This document shows, in pieces, positions 13,301 to 26,700 of a DNA stretch of 64,000 nt (positions within the stretch are counted from its first letter, which is position 1; every line of letters starts with the position of its first letter). The notes beneath the pieces were generated by a model. That model was not told where the DNA came from, searched no databases, and saw only the letters and a program-made list of their open reading frames with translations. Source of the stretch: Nymphaea colorata (taxonomy: Eukaryota > Streptophyta > Magnoliopsida > Nymphaeales > Nymphaeaceae); the NCBI RefSeq assembly GCF_008831285.2, contig NC_045150.1, positions 17,560,600-17,624,599 of the forward strand. The letters run 5' to 3'. The position numbers were made by a program, and so were the translations under genes.

Positions 13301-16300
13301 TCCTTTCAGTTCTAGGCATTGTCACAAAAAATGCTGTTTTTTAAAAAAAAACGTGTATTATACGTCAAAAACCTCTCTGGTGAATAAAACAGGAATAAGA
13401 CGCGTTCTTTTCAAAAAAAACGACAAAAATTAAAAGACGCGTATAAAAAGCGTTTTGTATGCATTTTTCACGATTTTCTTGAAGGTGCGAGGAAAAATGG
13501 CACAGCGTGTAATATTGTTTAAAAAGTTGGTTTTTTTTAAACATGTTCGCCCCTTTTAGTGGCAAAAAAGTATTTTCAGATAGGAAAAGAGGGCTTAAGT
13601 TAAAAACTTAAAATCGATGGCATTCGAGTCTTCGATAGTTCGACTTCCTTCGTCTCCTTCTCGTTCTCATTCGGCTGAAGACGAGGGCATTTGAGATTCG
13701 ACTTCCTTCGCCTCCTTCTCGTTCTCATTTGGCTGAAGAGGAGGGCATTCGACTTCTTTCGTCTCCTTCTCGTTCTCATTCGGCTGAAGAGGAGGGCAAT
13801 CGACTTCCTTCGTCTCCTTCTCATTCTCATTCGGCTGAAGAGGGGACACCGGAGGGACGAGCGATGAGAGGTTCTCATTCCGTGTTAGTCAGTGGACTTT
13901 TTTTTTTATTCCATGTTCGTTTTTTAATTCGTGTATATGGACTAGTTTCCCTTGCATTTTCCTTGTTGCCAGTAATTTTATCAGGATCCTTGTTACTTTA
14001 ACACTAATATGCCTAGTGTTTATAAAACTGGAAAAAATCCGTCGATCTCTAGAAGTGCTTCTGTTCCCTTGAAGAACTAGTTGATAGTTGATACTTGATA
14101 CTGTGCTGCTGCGGGGTCGATTCAGTGTTTTGTTTTCGTTTCGCTGTTTTAATCGTCACTTGATCGATGTTTTTAACGAAGGCTTCTAGTATAGGAATAG
14201 GCTTGTTCTTTTTCTTTTTGGAATTTCCTTTTTTATAAAATGTTGTTTCCAGTAGTGTGATCGTGATTTGCCAACTGATTTGTTGAAATGGCTACTAAAG
14301 CTTTATATGTTTCATCTGCACGGGAAAATGAGAGCTTATCTAGTCATTTTTTCATTTTTTTTTCAATTTCTCATTTAATTTCTTTTTATATAATTATCAG
14401 GATTTATTATTTATTTTTTAAAAATTTTCTGTCTTTTTCCTGTTTTATTCCCGAGATATACAACTTTGTCGTATTATACCAGGCCATGGCAAACTAGATT
14501 GCTTCTATAAGCCCTGGATTTAAAACATTGTGATATCATCAGTTGAGGAGCAAATTTCTTGATGCTATGGTCAAAGAAGTAAACAATGCAACGAATTGAA
14601 AAGGAGCTGAAGGAAACAGGCTACGGCATTATGGCAAATGGATGGACTGCTACACGATTAAGAACACTTGTGAATTTTCCTATTGATTGCCCTAAAGGTA
14701 CAACGTCCTTGTGTTGAAGCGTTATGTTTGTCTTGAATCAAGTCCGACCCACAATCCATGTTGAGTCCTTTATGTTACCTGTGTAACCCTATTCTCGAGT
14801 GTTTAATAAAAAATTAAGAGAGAGAGAGACTAGTTGTGTGTGAGCGTCAAAATGCTCTTAGCATCGTGGTTTTTCTTCCTCGAGTTGAGGTTTTCCATGT
14901 TATTCTATATGTGTTTTTATTGTTTCATCATGGTATCAAAGCTTGGTGTCTCAGTTTCTGTCGAGGTTCATGTCGTCGCCATCGCCCATCCCAGTCCCCG
15001 TCACCATCGCAGCCGTCCGTTGTTGTCGCTGTAACGCTCATTTTTATTTTTTTTATTTCAGGTCAGGCTGGAGCGGGTCCAGAACCGGACCTGAAACTCA
15101 CATGCGGGAGAGACCGAAGTGAGGGCTCTTCTCCCTGTCTTTCCCTCCGTCTCCCTCTTCGTCGCTCTCTTGTTTTGCCGGTGGGAGGTCGACACAGTGT
15201 GAACCAGCGACGGAAGAGAGTGAAGGGCAGCGACGAAGGTGAAGTGAGCCCTCTCAACTTCTCTCTGTCTCCTCCTTCCTCAACTTTCTTCCTTCTTCTT
15301 CTCCTCCCTCTCTTGCTGAAAGTCTACCTCTCCCTTTGTCCCGATTGCTTTCTGTCTTCCCCCTCTCTCTCTTCTATCCGTTTCTTTCTACCCACGCTCT
15401 CTCTGCCCGCACTCTCTCTCTCTCTGCACTCTCCCTTTTCTCACGCACCTGCCCTCTCTCCCTCGCCACTCTCCATCCGTCTCCCCTCTCAGTCTGCACT
15501 CCCTCTCTCCCGCAATTTCTCAGTCCCTTGTGTGTTGCTTCTCCCACTCACATCTCTCGTGTTCTCTCTCTCGTTTTCAACCTCCTCTCCCTCTCCTCAT
15601 TGCTGTCCTTATGTCGTGAGTATGTCTCCCTCAACTGGATCACCACCTATCTCACAGCCGACAGCCTCCTTCTCACAGCAGACCTCTCTTTTCATCTCCC
15701 TTTCGCTGATTCTCATCATATTTACTGCTGTTTGGTTGGATTTCAACTAGGGAAGTCCATCTTCCACCTCCTACCAGCAATTGGGCCATGTTGTTGGCAA
15801 CAGCAGCGAGCAATCTTTGGCATTGGCGCTTAGTCGAACACTTGAGGCGGCTGCCGGGAACATTACAGCAGTTTGGACTCTAAGAGCGGGGTGAGCGAGA
15901 CCTAATCGAGCCTAATTTGCCCAATATTTTTTGTTGGCGCATGTATAATTAATGATTGAGCATGCTAGACTTAAGATTTGATGATTTAAAATGCATATTA
16001 GCGACGTTGCTATTTTGGGGAAGGTGGAGGACTATTTTGGAGGGATGATGATCTACGTATATAATTATTTTTCTAGCATGATGAGTTAATTTTTGAAGTG
16101 ATTAGAGAGCATAATAGAGATTTTGACAATGTGAAGAGGGTTAAGAACAGTTTTAGCGAACACGTGAAGTATGCTTTTGTTGATGTGCATGCACGACGTT
16201 TGTTGGGAAAGAGTATGTATGTTAGGAAGACGCCTCAACTGAGGAAGCAAGGGAGAAACGTATTAGTAATTGGCTCAAATCGAAAGCGTTGAGCTTAAAT

Positions 16301-19300
16301 CGTTTGGTCACAAGAAGAGACCTATCGGAGGGCGTTGTGGGTCGATACTATGCCTCAATAATTCTATTTTATACTTGTGTAGATTGTAAAGCAAAGCAAG
16401 TAGAGAACTTATCACTTGACATTGAAATTGCTAGGTCAGACACAAGTCTTGTATTAAATCAAAGAAAGTACACTCTAGATTTATTAAAGAAGACTGGAAA
16501 ACTTGGTGTAGACCTGCTTCTACTTCTATAGATGTTGGAAACAAATTTAGCCTCAGAGATGGAGAGCACTTCTGTGAAGAAGCCAAGGAAAGATATCAAC
16601 ATCGTGTTGGGAAATTGATTTATCTTACTCTTACTAAACATGATATTACATTTGTTGTAAATGTGATGAGCCAGTTTATGCATGCACCCACATCAGTTCA
16701 CTTAAAGGCAGTTGACAGGATTTTATGTTACTTGAAGAGGAGTCTTGGAAAGCGTCTTTTGTATGTTAAGCAAAACTCTCTTGAGATTGAAGGTTATTCA
16801 GATGATGACTGGGCAGGATGTATGGATACCAGGAGGTCTACCTCGGGTTATTGTATTTACTTGGGAAGAAATCTCGTGGTGTGGAGAAGTAAGAGACAGA
16901 ATGTTAGCTCCTGCTCTAGTGCGGAGACTGAATATAGGGTTGTGGCCATGGGAGTCTCTGAACTGTTGTGGCTGAAAGTGCTATTGGCTAACATCGGAAT
17001 CAAAACTGAGGGTCCAATGAAGATGTATTGTGATAACAAGTCTGCAATCAACTTAGCCAGCAATCCGGTGTTACATGATAGAACAAAACATGTAGAGACT
17101 GATCATCATTTCATTCGAGAGAGAATTGATGCTAAAGAGCTTATCCTACCCTACATGAAGTCCGAAGATCCGACAGCTGATGCACTGACCAAGGCCTTGT
17201 CATCTACTTCATTTGAGAGAAATGTATCCAAGTTGGGCATGCTTGACCTATATGCCCAGCATGAGGGGGAGTTTTGAAGCGTTATGTTTGTCTTGGTTAG
17301 GGTATGGACCCTATCCAACCTGCAATCCATATTGAGTCCTTCTTTATGTTCCCTGTGTAACCCTATTCATCGTGGTTTCTCTTGCTTGAGTCGAGGTTTT
17401 CCACGTTATTGTGTATGTGTTTTTAATGTTTCATCACCTTGAAATCTCTTGATTTGCTTGATGTTCCTACAACTGTTGGGATGCTCAATATTTTTGATAT
17501 CATACAAGAGGCTGGACCTACAAGCATTGTGCAGTTCATTATGAATAATGCTGCAAATTATAAAGTTGCAAGAGGATATGTTGTTTCAAAAGTACAAAAC
17601 ATATTTATTGGAGTTCATGTGCCACTCTTGTATTAATTTAATGCTTCAAGATCTTGGCAAAACGTATGATATGAGAACAGTTGTTGGCCAATGCCAAGAG
17701 CTTACAAAATTTATTTATAAACATGCATATGCATTGACCTTGAGGAGAAAATTTATAAATAGAATTGAATTAATACGACCTACACAAACTAGATTTGCCA
17801 CATATGTGTTCACTATAAAGAATATAGTGAAACAAAGAACTCCATTCAAGCATATGCTCTCTAGTAATGAATGGGCTGCATATCCACATGATCATAAAAG
17901 AAAATCTTTTGTAGTTGTGGACATTATATTTAATAATGAATTCGAAGAATCATGTGGGAAGTTATTGAAGATTTCTGTTCCATTAGAAAAGTCCTTAGGT
18001 TAGTTAACAATGAAGATAGGCCTTCCAAAGGGTACTTATACGAAGCTATGGATAGAGCAAAAGAGGCAATTCGAGATAACTTGAAAGGAAAATAAAAAGT
18101 TATACATGCCCATATGGAAAATTATAAATAAAATATGGACTGGGCAGTTATATCAACCTCTTCATGAAGCAACTTATTATCTAAATCCAGCCATTAAATT
18201 TTTTACTACATTTCAAAAGGACATGGAGATCATGCATAGCTTCCTAAATTGTGTTGAAGTGTTAGTGATACATTTTAGAGCACAAGATGCAGTGCATAAT
18301 AAGTTGGACGTTTGTGATAATTGCATAGGAGACATGGGAATAAGCACAAGCATTAGAGCCAGGGCAACCATGTGTCCAGGTAATTAAACAAAAACTTCCA
18401 ATTTAATGTGCATTTGTTATCTATTTGTTATTTTTTATTGTTTTACATGGAATTTCTTTTATTTTTTGTTTAGATTTGTGATGGAATGGGTTTGAAAATG
18501 ATTTCCCAAACCTTAGAGCTAACATATCCATAGCAAGAAAAGGAACAAGCTCGATCATAAAAGATTGAATCACCTTGTTTTTTATCGATATAATATGAGG
18601 TTGAAACAAAAGTAATACAGCTTACTATAGAGTTGTTTCATAGGTAACTAAATATTGTGGCATACATTTGTTTTAATAATATATATAATTATATATTAAC
18701 AAATTTTCTCTTACAAAAAACATCAGCAAGAAAGCACACATCTCTGAATGGTCCTATCAACTTGGGCAACTTTGATGTGTTGGAACCAGGGGTTGAAGAA
18801 GAACCAACTACAATATTTGATGATGATCATCTTCAGCATTGAAGATGCAAGAACAGAAATTGTTGATGAAGGAGAGCTTGTTAGATATGTGGGTGAGGAT
18901 GTTCAACTTCATGAAGATGAAAGATGAAAATGAAGATGAAGATGAGAATGAAAATGATGAAGATTATGAATGAGTCAAGAGTACTTTCATTTATTATATG
19001 CATTAACATTGAAAATTTTCATCATTCCATGATCATCTTGTGGCGTAATGTGTAACAATTAAAACTTATTTTTTGATGTGTTATCTGATACACTTATGGA
19101 CCTTAGGACTTATAAATCTATGGTTATAATATATATCATGCTATGTTGTCAAGGTGCCCAGGCACTGCCTAGGCGGGCCTAGGCAAAAAAGGCGACCAAG
19201 TTTTTTTTTAATTTTTTTAGTTATGTTAATATGTCAAGTTATTTTAATTAACTATTACTAATATTTGAAATATGGAGAGTAGTAATATAACAAGCATAAT

Positions 19301-22300
19301 TAATTTAAACAATCAAAATTTAAAATTGTTTACTTCATTAATATGCAAAATCGATAGAAAAAGTTTTAACATTACTCATTAAATGTAATCTAATATAAGA
19401 AACAAAAAAAAAAAAACCTAGATCTAATCTCTAGAAGAAGGAATGTAAATCTGCAAGAAGGGTTTAATCCATTTGTATTTAAAGAAAGACATAACCATAC
19501 CAATGTATACATATAACAGGTATGAGGTATCCTAATACTCTATAATAGACAAAATGACCAATAGTATATACATATAATATACATAACGGTATACATATAT
19601 TAACATAATCAACATAACAATACACCATCAATACGACATAAAGTACATAATAATATATAATCAATTAAGAAACTTTAATTGAAAGGGAATGTGACTTTTC
19701 ACTTTCCCATGGACTAGGCGTGTTGGAGCCTAGGCGCCCACATATCTTGTGGCCTAAGTGGTGGACTTCAGCGACAGGTGTGGACTCATGCTTAGTCCAC
19801 GCCTAGGTGAGGCCTTAAGAACATAGATATCATGTTATGCAATGTTTCCTGTTGTGCTAGAGGTATAATGATATTGTAATTGTCTTATGAATTATGATTA
19901 TGAATGTTCATGAATGATGAATTGTAACTTCATAGATATAATACGTCTATAATTATGTATAACAATGTAACCATAACCAAGCCAGACATATCCCATCTTG
20001 TAGGAAAATTAAGCAGTTTATGGACAAACCTAAGAAGATACATTGGGATGCTGCGATGATGGTTCTAAAATATCTTAAGTCCTCATATGACAAAGGACTA
20101 CTATTTAAACAGGGAGCATCATCAGATTAGAAGCTTATACAAATACAAATTATGCAAGGTCTGTTGAGGATAAGAAATCCACAACGCGGTTTTATGTTTT
20201 TGTTGGAAGAAATTTGGTTTCTTGGAGGATTAAAAAGCAAACTATGGTTAATAGATCTAGTGCTAAATCAGATAGCACGATGGCCCAAACTGTTGCAGAA
20301 ATGACGTGGGTATCGTCCATGCTTACAGGTTTGGGTGTTCCATTCAGCCTTCCTATGAAGATGAGATGTGATAATAAGCCTCCTACCTATATTCTCCAGC
20401 AATCATGTATTCCTAGAGAGAACCAAACACATAAAAAATGATTGTCACCATATTCAAAACGTGGTATAAGAAAGAGTTATATCTACAATCCATGTATCCT
20501 CATAAGATCAAGTTGTTGATATATTTACAAAACATCTTATCATCATTGATTTTACTAAATGTTGCAACAAGCTGAGTGTGATTGATATCTATGCTCCAAC
20601 TTGAGGGGGAGTGTCAAGAGTTGATTATAAATCGAGGTGGTTTTCAGAATTTTACAGGTTTATATTATATCTCAACCAAGTCAGATGGATACAAGAAAAA
20701 AGTCTCATACCCGCATTAATACGCTACACGGCGATGCAGATACAGGGACACACCCTCGATATGCCTCGTTCTTTTAAACCCCTAGGAGGACAGTTTTCTA
20801 GTGGGGAGAAACAAAGAAAGGGGGAAGTGAGAGGGAGGTAGAGAGAGCATACCTGGGGCCATGAGAGAGAGAGAGAGCCAGGGAACTGCAATGTCCCTTT
20901 CTTTCTACTTCTATGTTAACTTTTTGAAATTTTTTTTCATTATGGAAACAAACTTAAGTATTTAAAATTTACAAATTAATGCAACAAAATTGTAAATTTC
21001 TCAAAGCATATTTAATGAGAATTAGGTGACATCACATCTGAATTAGACATAAATTCTTGCAACATCTTTTTCTGCTCTTTTCCTCTTCCTCACCACGTTG
21101 TGACATTGTAGCAGTGGCAAATCCTTTATATAGCTTTTTATAAAGGTTTGAAAAATTAATGATCTAGAATCTTTTATAAATATTCTGGCCTCGAAAAAAA
21201 TGACTCAAGTGTCTAATTCTTAGCAAATGACCTTAACTAGCACATATTCAGTATTATATTCTCGAAAAAACTTCAGAAAGTTATGTTTGCATGTTTCAAT
21301 AGGCAAAATTTAGTATGCCTGCATATGGCCTGAGGAACACTAACTGAACCCCCAAAGACATTCCTTTTATTTTACCTGCACCAGAGGCATGAGTCTTGTT
21401 GACATATGTTGTAAATGGGTCTCCTGTCCGGGTCTGGGTCTGGACCCGATCCAGTGTGTTATCCTGTTATGGTTCTACTTAACATGTGTAATCCCTAATT
21501 TCAGTGTGTGAATAAAAAGTTAGTAGAGAGAGTGAGAGTCTGGCAGCTAGTGGGCGTCAGCTCTCCTCCATCGTGGTTTTTTCCCCCAAGTTGGGGGTTT
21601 TCCACATTACATCACTGTGCTATTCGTGTTTTCTGTTTCAACAAGTCTCCGGTCTAATAGTCTCTTACTCATTGTTATTAATCAATTAAAACAATGTAGT
21701 ATTTGTCCTACTTTAGAATTTACATTTGATACCACTAGATGGTAGCACTCTTCAAATATAACTATTGGTTCCTGTACAACATATGATGACTCGTTACAGC
21801 CTTCCTCTTTGATAAAAGATTAGTATGATAGGGTGTAAACCTAAGACAAATAAATATGGGGCTTAAGCTGCATTGCCAACACCATCTATTCTTCCAAGAT
21901 GTTGAACGACATAGGAAACAAACCTTGCAGGTAAAGCTAGACCTACTCATCATCAGAATGAAATAAGTAATAAAGGACAGGATAACAACCTGAACTTTGG
22001 CCGATAAACTCAGTTGCTTTAACAAAACCTCCAAGACTGGACAATGATTCCATTATATCCCTGCATATTTCATAAATTCTAACCTAAATGAGAAATGAGG
22101 TTAGACCAAACTGCATAAGAAGAATTTAAGTAGCATTTTTCATGTTCAGGCTAGTGAAATTTCAGTGTCTAACGTACGTGAAGCAAAAATGGGGAAACAA
22201 ATATTGAGAAAAATTACCTTAGAAAAAAAGGGTTCGAGGAAAAGGTGTGAAACAAGAAGCAAACTTTACAAAAGGGAAACAGGTTTTCCTTTTCATGACG

Positions 22301-23409
22301 GCACCTACAGATTTCTCATAAATTTAACATAAATGAACTTAGTGTGGAATGTCTGACACATATTGCAGAATGTTACATAACTTTGTTTTGGTAAGCTTGT
22401 TAACGTCCAATATAAAACATAGGAGACCACAGGACCATGTAAAATAATATGAACAGGTAGACATACATTCACAAATAAAGGATTATCTGTTCAGATCCTA
22501 TAGCTGATTTTAAGTTTTCCAACTTCAGTTATCAACATCAAATTACAAAATTCCATAGTGGCTAAAAACCAAAGACAGCTAACTCAGCGAATAAATTCAT
22601 ACCACCTAAAAAAAATATTCCAACCTGACGCTGCCTCTATAGTTTGAAAAAATGATCACTCTTGATTGCTGAGGATCCTTGGTTTCTGCATTCAAATAAG
22701 ATGAAGATAGATAATTACGAGCATCAAGCTAAATATCATATTCACATCTAAAACTGGAAGTACATACTTGTAATATACGATAACATGAGAAATAATGAAA
22801 AAGGAAAGTGACATAATTTAGTTAAGCAGACTTTATCAAGTACCAAGAGATAAAAGACCAAAAACATCAGCCTTTTTTTTCTACCTTTTATAGCCAATTG
22901 CTGATGACCAATCTTTGGGATTTAAGAGCTACAGATTTCATGTTCATCATTTATGAGGCATCTCAGATTTTTGTCTCCAATTTGATGATAGTTTAACATC
23001 AATTATCTATAGGCAAGTATCTTACTTTCACTAGGCTTGACATAAAACCCTTGAATCTATATCACATGGACTCACCAAGGGTGTGCCTCCAACACAGCAC
23101 CGGGTGTGGCCAATGCGAATCCGGTGCGGTCAAACCATATTGAGGTCATTTTTGTCCTCTTATCAATTTTGTTTAAGAAATGATGCTTCAGTTTTTTGGT
23201 TTTCCATTTTGCGGCATCTGTTATACACATTTTAGTATTTGCATATTTTTGCAGTTTAATACTAGATATCATATGCTGCTGATAACTTTATAATTTATAT
23301 ATTGCATATGCCACATGGTCACGTATGTTGTTGCTGTTTATAAGTTTTTTTTAATCTGGGAACATTTTTCTTATAGTATTAATTGCATAAGTTTCATTAA
23401 TCAGTTCTG

Positions 23410-23450
<41 letters not shown>

Positions 23451-23741
23451 CACACAGACACATACATGTTGCTTATAAGTTCTATATAGGTAATACCAGT
23501 TTTGTTAGTCAGTCTTATATATGTTATATGTAATATATGTTGTATATTTGTACAGTTGCGAATTTATAATACTAGATATGTAACAGCAACTTGTTTAGTG
23601 CCTACTTATGATACATAGTTACGAGTAAGATTGTAAAATCTGAAATCAGATTTCAGAGTACATATATTACATGGAAGAAATAGAATGCTACAGACTTTGG
23701 AATCTAGGATGTGGCTTTGTATTATATACATATACAAATAA

Positions 23742-23781
<40 letters not shown>

Positions 23782-26700
23782 GCACCCTCGCTGCATCCGC
23801 ACCCATGTTTTTTCTGAAATCTGTTTGCACCCTGAACTTGCATCTGCACCACACTTGCACCCACACCCCGCACCCACGTGACAGCCTTGAATAAGTCAAT
23901 CAAGTAATTAGTAATTGTATAGATAATTCAAATCAGGATGGATGACAAGAAAAACACACAAAGCACTGAAAAAAAGAAGCTTGTATTCACTTCGTTCAAT
24001 TGCAACAGAAAAAAAAAATACAAAGCAAAGAGAACTAAATAAATGTTGACATCCTCAGCCCTGAAAAGTAAGAATGTGGACTCAAGTAGCTTTAGATAAA
24101 TAACTATATAATAGTAGGACAAGACTAGAAAGACTGTTAAAGTGAGGTGATAAAGATAAATGACATACAGAACAGTGTACAATACAATACATTTCTCAAC
24201 TCCTCCTCAAACTTGACATGTGCAAGAGAAATCATGTCAATTTTAGAGAGAGTTCTAAACCTTGATGAAGGCAAGCTGTTGGCAAACCTACCACTTTGTG
24301 ACTTTCACTAATCATACGTGTTTAAGTGCATTAAGAGTAAGACCCTTTTCATATGTCTTTCTTGTGAAGCAACAAACCATTTTGATGTGCTCCATACTGT
24401 CGCAAAGTTTTGGGTACGTTTCTGCTCAAAAGGGCTCTAGACAAGCATGATATACGCAGGAGAGCTGATTCCATGATGTTAAGTGAAACCACCCAGCCCA
24501 TTCCCCTTTTTCAGCAGAACAGACAAACCAATAGAAAAGTTGTAACTTGCATCATAGTTTTGGGTTCCCTTCTATTTATCCTTTGTCTTGGCACCCCTAT
24601 CAAGCCACCATAAAGCAGATTAACAAATTTCCTAAAGCAATTGATGACCTGGTGGTCCCCACTTCAGTTCTTGTTCAATTAGCATCTCTGATTGGAGAGA
24701 AGGTACAACCGTATTAGTGCCCTCTTTCTAGTCCTCCACTATTTTACCTTGGACCTATTGACCGACCAACTACCCAGCTAACCCTTTTTTTCTATTGTTT
24801 GGTGGTGGTTGCTTTCTTTTCTTACACTTAGTAAGACAAAAAACTGTTTTCTCTTAGCATGCAACATTAGCAAGCAAGGCAAGTTTCTAGCGCGCAACTA
24901 ACATGCGATGGCTATGCTTCTTTCTCTATCGGATACTACCCCTCACTGAACCACTACTTTCCAGTTTCCACATTCACTTCCACCTACCTCTTTTTCCCTA
25001 CAACTTGTCAGAATGACTAGGCAGAGCTACTGGAATGAAAAGTCTGTCAGCCACTCTTGTATTTCTTTCTCAATTCACCTCCCATTTTATTTATCAAAAA
25101 TCCCAAGCTTTGATTTCAAAGGTGGAGATTGATGTGTTGACACACCCTTGGCCACCCTAGAAGCCTGATGGTCTAGCGGGAGTGCGGTGATCCGGTTCAA
25201 TGTCCCTTGGGATGCTCTCCCATTGCGATAGAATGGAGGGGATAACTATGCTTGATACGAAATGAAACGTACAATCCCTCTGACTGCAACAAAGCACAAT
25301 ACCCTCAGCCATCAAGGCCTCCAGGCCCTCCCTGTTCCCTAGCTACTTCAAGACAACCGAAGCTGATGTAAGGGAGATGGAACAATGTCCAAGCCAACCC
25401 AGTAACATGTTTGCACACTCACTACATTGATGTCCATAGCACCACTTTCAGCTTCCTTTCTCTTGGCCAGTTTCGATCGCTACCCTCAAATGAGTCCGCC
25501 TTTGGCATCTTAAATAGTCTATCTATGGTGTGAAGCGGCTTTAAAATTTGTGAAGTGAATGTCACGAGCATAGCCCACCAAGAACTTGGTTTGAATTGAG
25601 AAGGACAACTGCTGCTGCATCAAAGTCTGAGATGGCTTCGCTTTCAAGAACAAGAAGCTTGAACAGCTCGACTTATCACAGTGTCATGCCCAGCTCATGC
25701 TGGCAAAGCCAGCTTTCATAGTACCTATGTTTTGGACCCTCTAGTCTTTCTTACCGATTCTTAGAGATATAATTTGACTCATACTGTCACCAAAACAAGA
25801 TAATCCTCCTGCAAACAGGAAACTCCAAGTTCAAATAGAAGCCAATATATCCCTGTAACTTCAGCAATGGTCCCATACTCTGCCTCAACAATTCAGAGTG
25901 CTACTATTTGTTGTGTACACTTTTCTATGAGATCATGGTATCAACAAGGAAAATGCAAATTTCAGGTGAGCAGGAGGAGATCCCATTGCTTAAGTCCTTC
26001 CTCTATCCCCCAAAGGACTACGGCTGCTTTTCAAATCTGACTTTTCTAAGGATCTTAATTTTACATTACCTTCATCGCAAATTTTGGCCTTGTCCACAAC
26101 ATTCGTTGTATATTTGCTTTTTTTTTTTCTAAATATAGCAACCATCTTGAGGTAAGCAATTTCAAGACCAATAAAGTACTTGACAAAATCAAGATCTTTC
26201 ATTTCAAAAATTTGTGTGAACCTTCTTTTTCTATTATCAATTTTCTTCAAGTCATCTCTAGTGATAATCATATCGTTCACATATAGAAGAAACATATACC
26301 TCCCTTGTTTTGTTGATGATGCAAGGAAGGCAGGATCATGATACGCTACTAAACTCTAGTTCTCTCAAAGCAGCACGAAATTTTTAGACCAGGCTGGATA
26401 TAAGGCTCTCGTTACTTTACACACCATACCCTTGGAATCATTGGTTCCTTGTGGAAGCTCCATATACAAATACTTATCAAAATATTCATCCAAGGATGCA
26501 TTCATCACATAGCTTTAAATGGAAAGCTTTTCTCGGATAATTTTCAGCAAAGTTAAAAATCTCAAGAAGATACTGACAATTTAAATAAATTAAAAATTAA
26601 AAAACCTAAAAATTAGGTAAAAATAAAATAAATAAGAAACTAATAAGAAGACATCCCAAAAAAAAGAACTAGATAAGCAAAAATCTGAGACTAGAAAATG

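Larger units (their letters stand above)
14712..17436 (+). mobile_element. copia element B, 2.7 kb, with unrelated internal sequence
   Basis: LTRs at 14712-14930 and 17272-17436. Target duplication CCTTG at 14707-14711 and 17437-17441. PBS TGGTATCAAAGC at 14931. PPT GAGGGGGAG just before 17272. Removing it restores the hAT transposase reading exactly. Only the end of RT and the RNase H remain of pol (16600-17277). The 1.4 kb after the PBS has no gag, protease or integrase homology. Confidence 0.85.
12714..18973 (+). pseudogene. hAT transposase pseudogene (copy 2)
   Basis: Fragments align along the intact transposase at 39332-36800. The BED-finger start [18 protein letters not shown] is at 12714. 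The SIMSDGWTD-equivalent region is near 14630-14700. DUF659-like [12 protein letters not shown] and [12 protein letters not shown] are at 17450-17560, [18 protein letters not shown] at 18106, the dimerisation domain at about 18475-18613, and the acidic C-terminus at 18726-18970. Many stops and frameshifts make it non-functional. Confidence 0.8.
12199..19967 (+). mobile_element. hAT element copy 2, decayed and split by three insertions
   Basis: Starts CAATATTGTATGTATCGTACAATACG, matching the end of the intact copy at 39882 read on the minus strand. The 3' end is placed at TATAACAATG (19967). The body carries the same transposase in pieces (12714-13318, 14473-14711, 17437-18973). It is interrupted by an AT-rich element, copia B and a MITE. 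No matching 8-bp target duplication survives (CTTTATTG versus TAACCATA), so one border may be rearranged. Confidence 0.75.

Noticed and set aside
14836-15750. A 304-codon open frame on the plus strand
   Set aside because: It starts in the LTR of copia B and runs through a CT-rich low-complexity block. No family resemblance; overlapping frames are equally open.
10566-20890. One copia element with LTRs at 10566 and 20612
   Set aside because: The two LTR sequences do not match each other.
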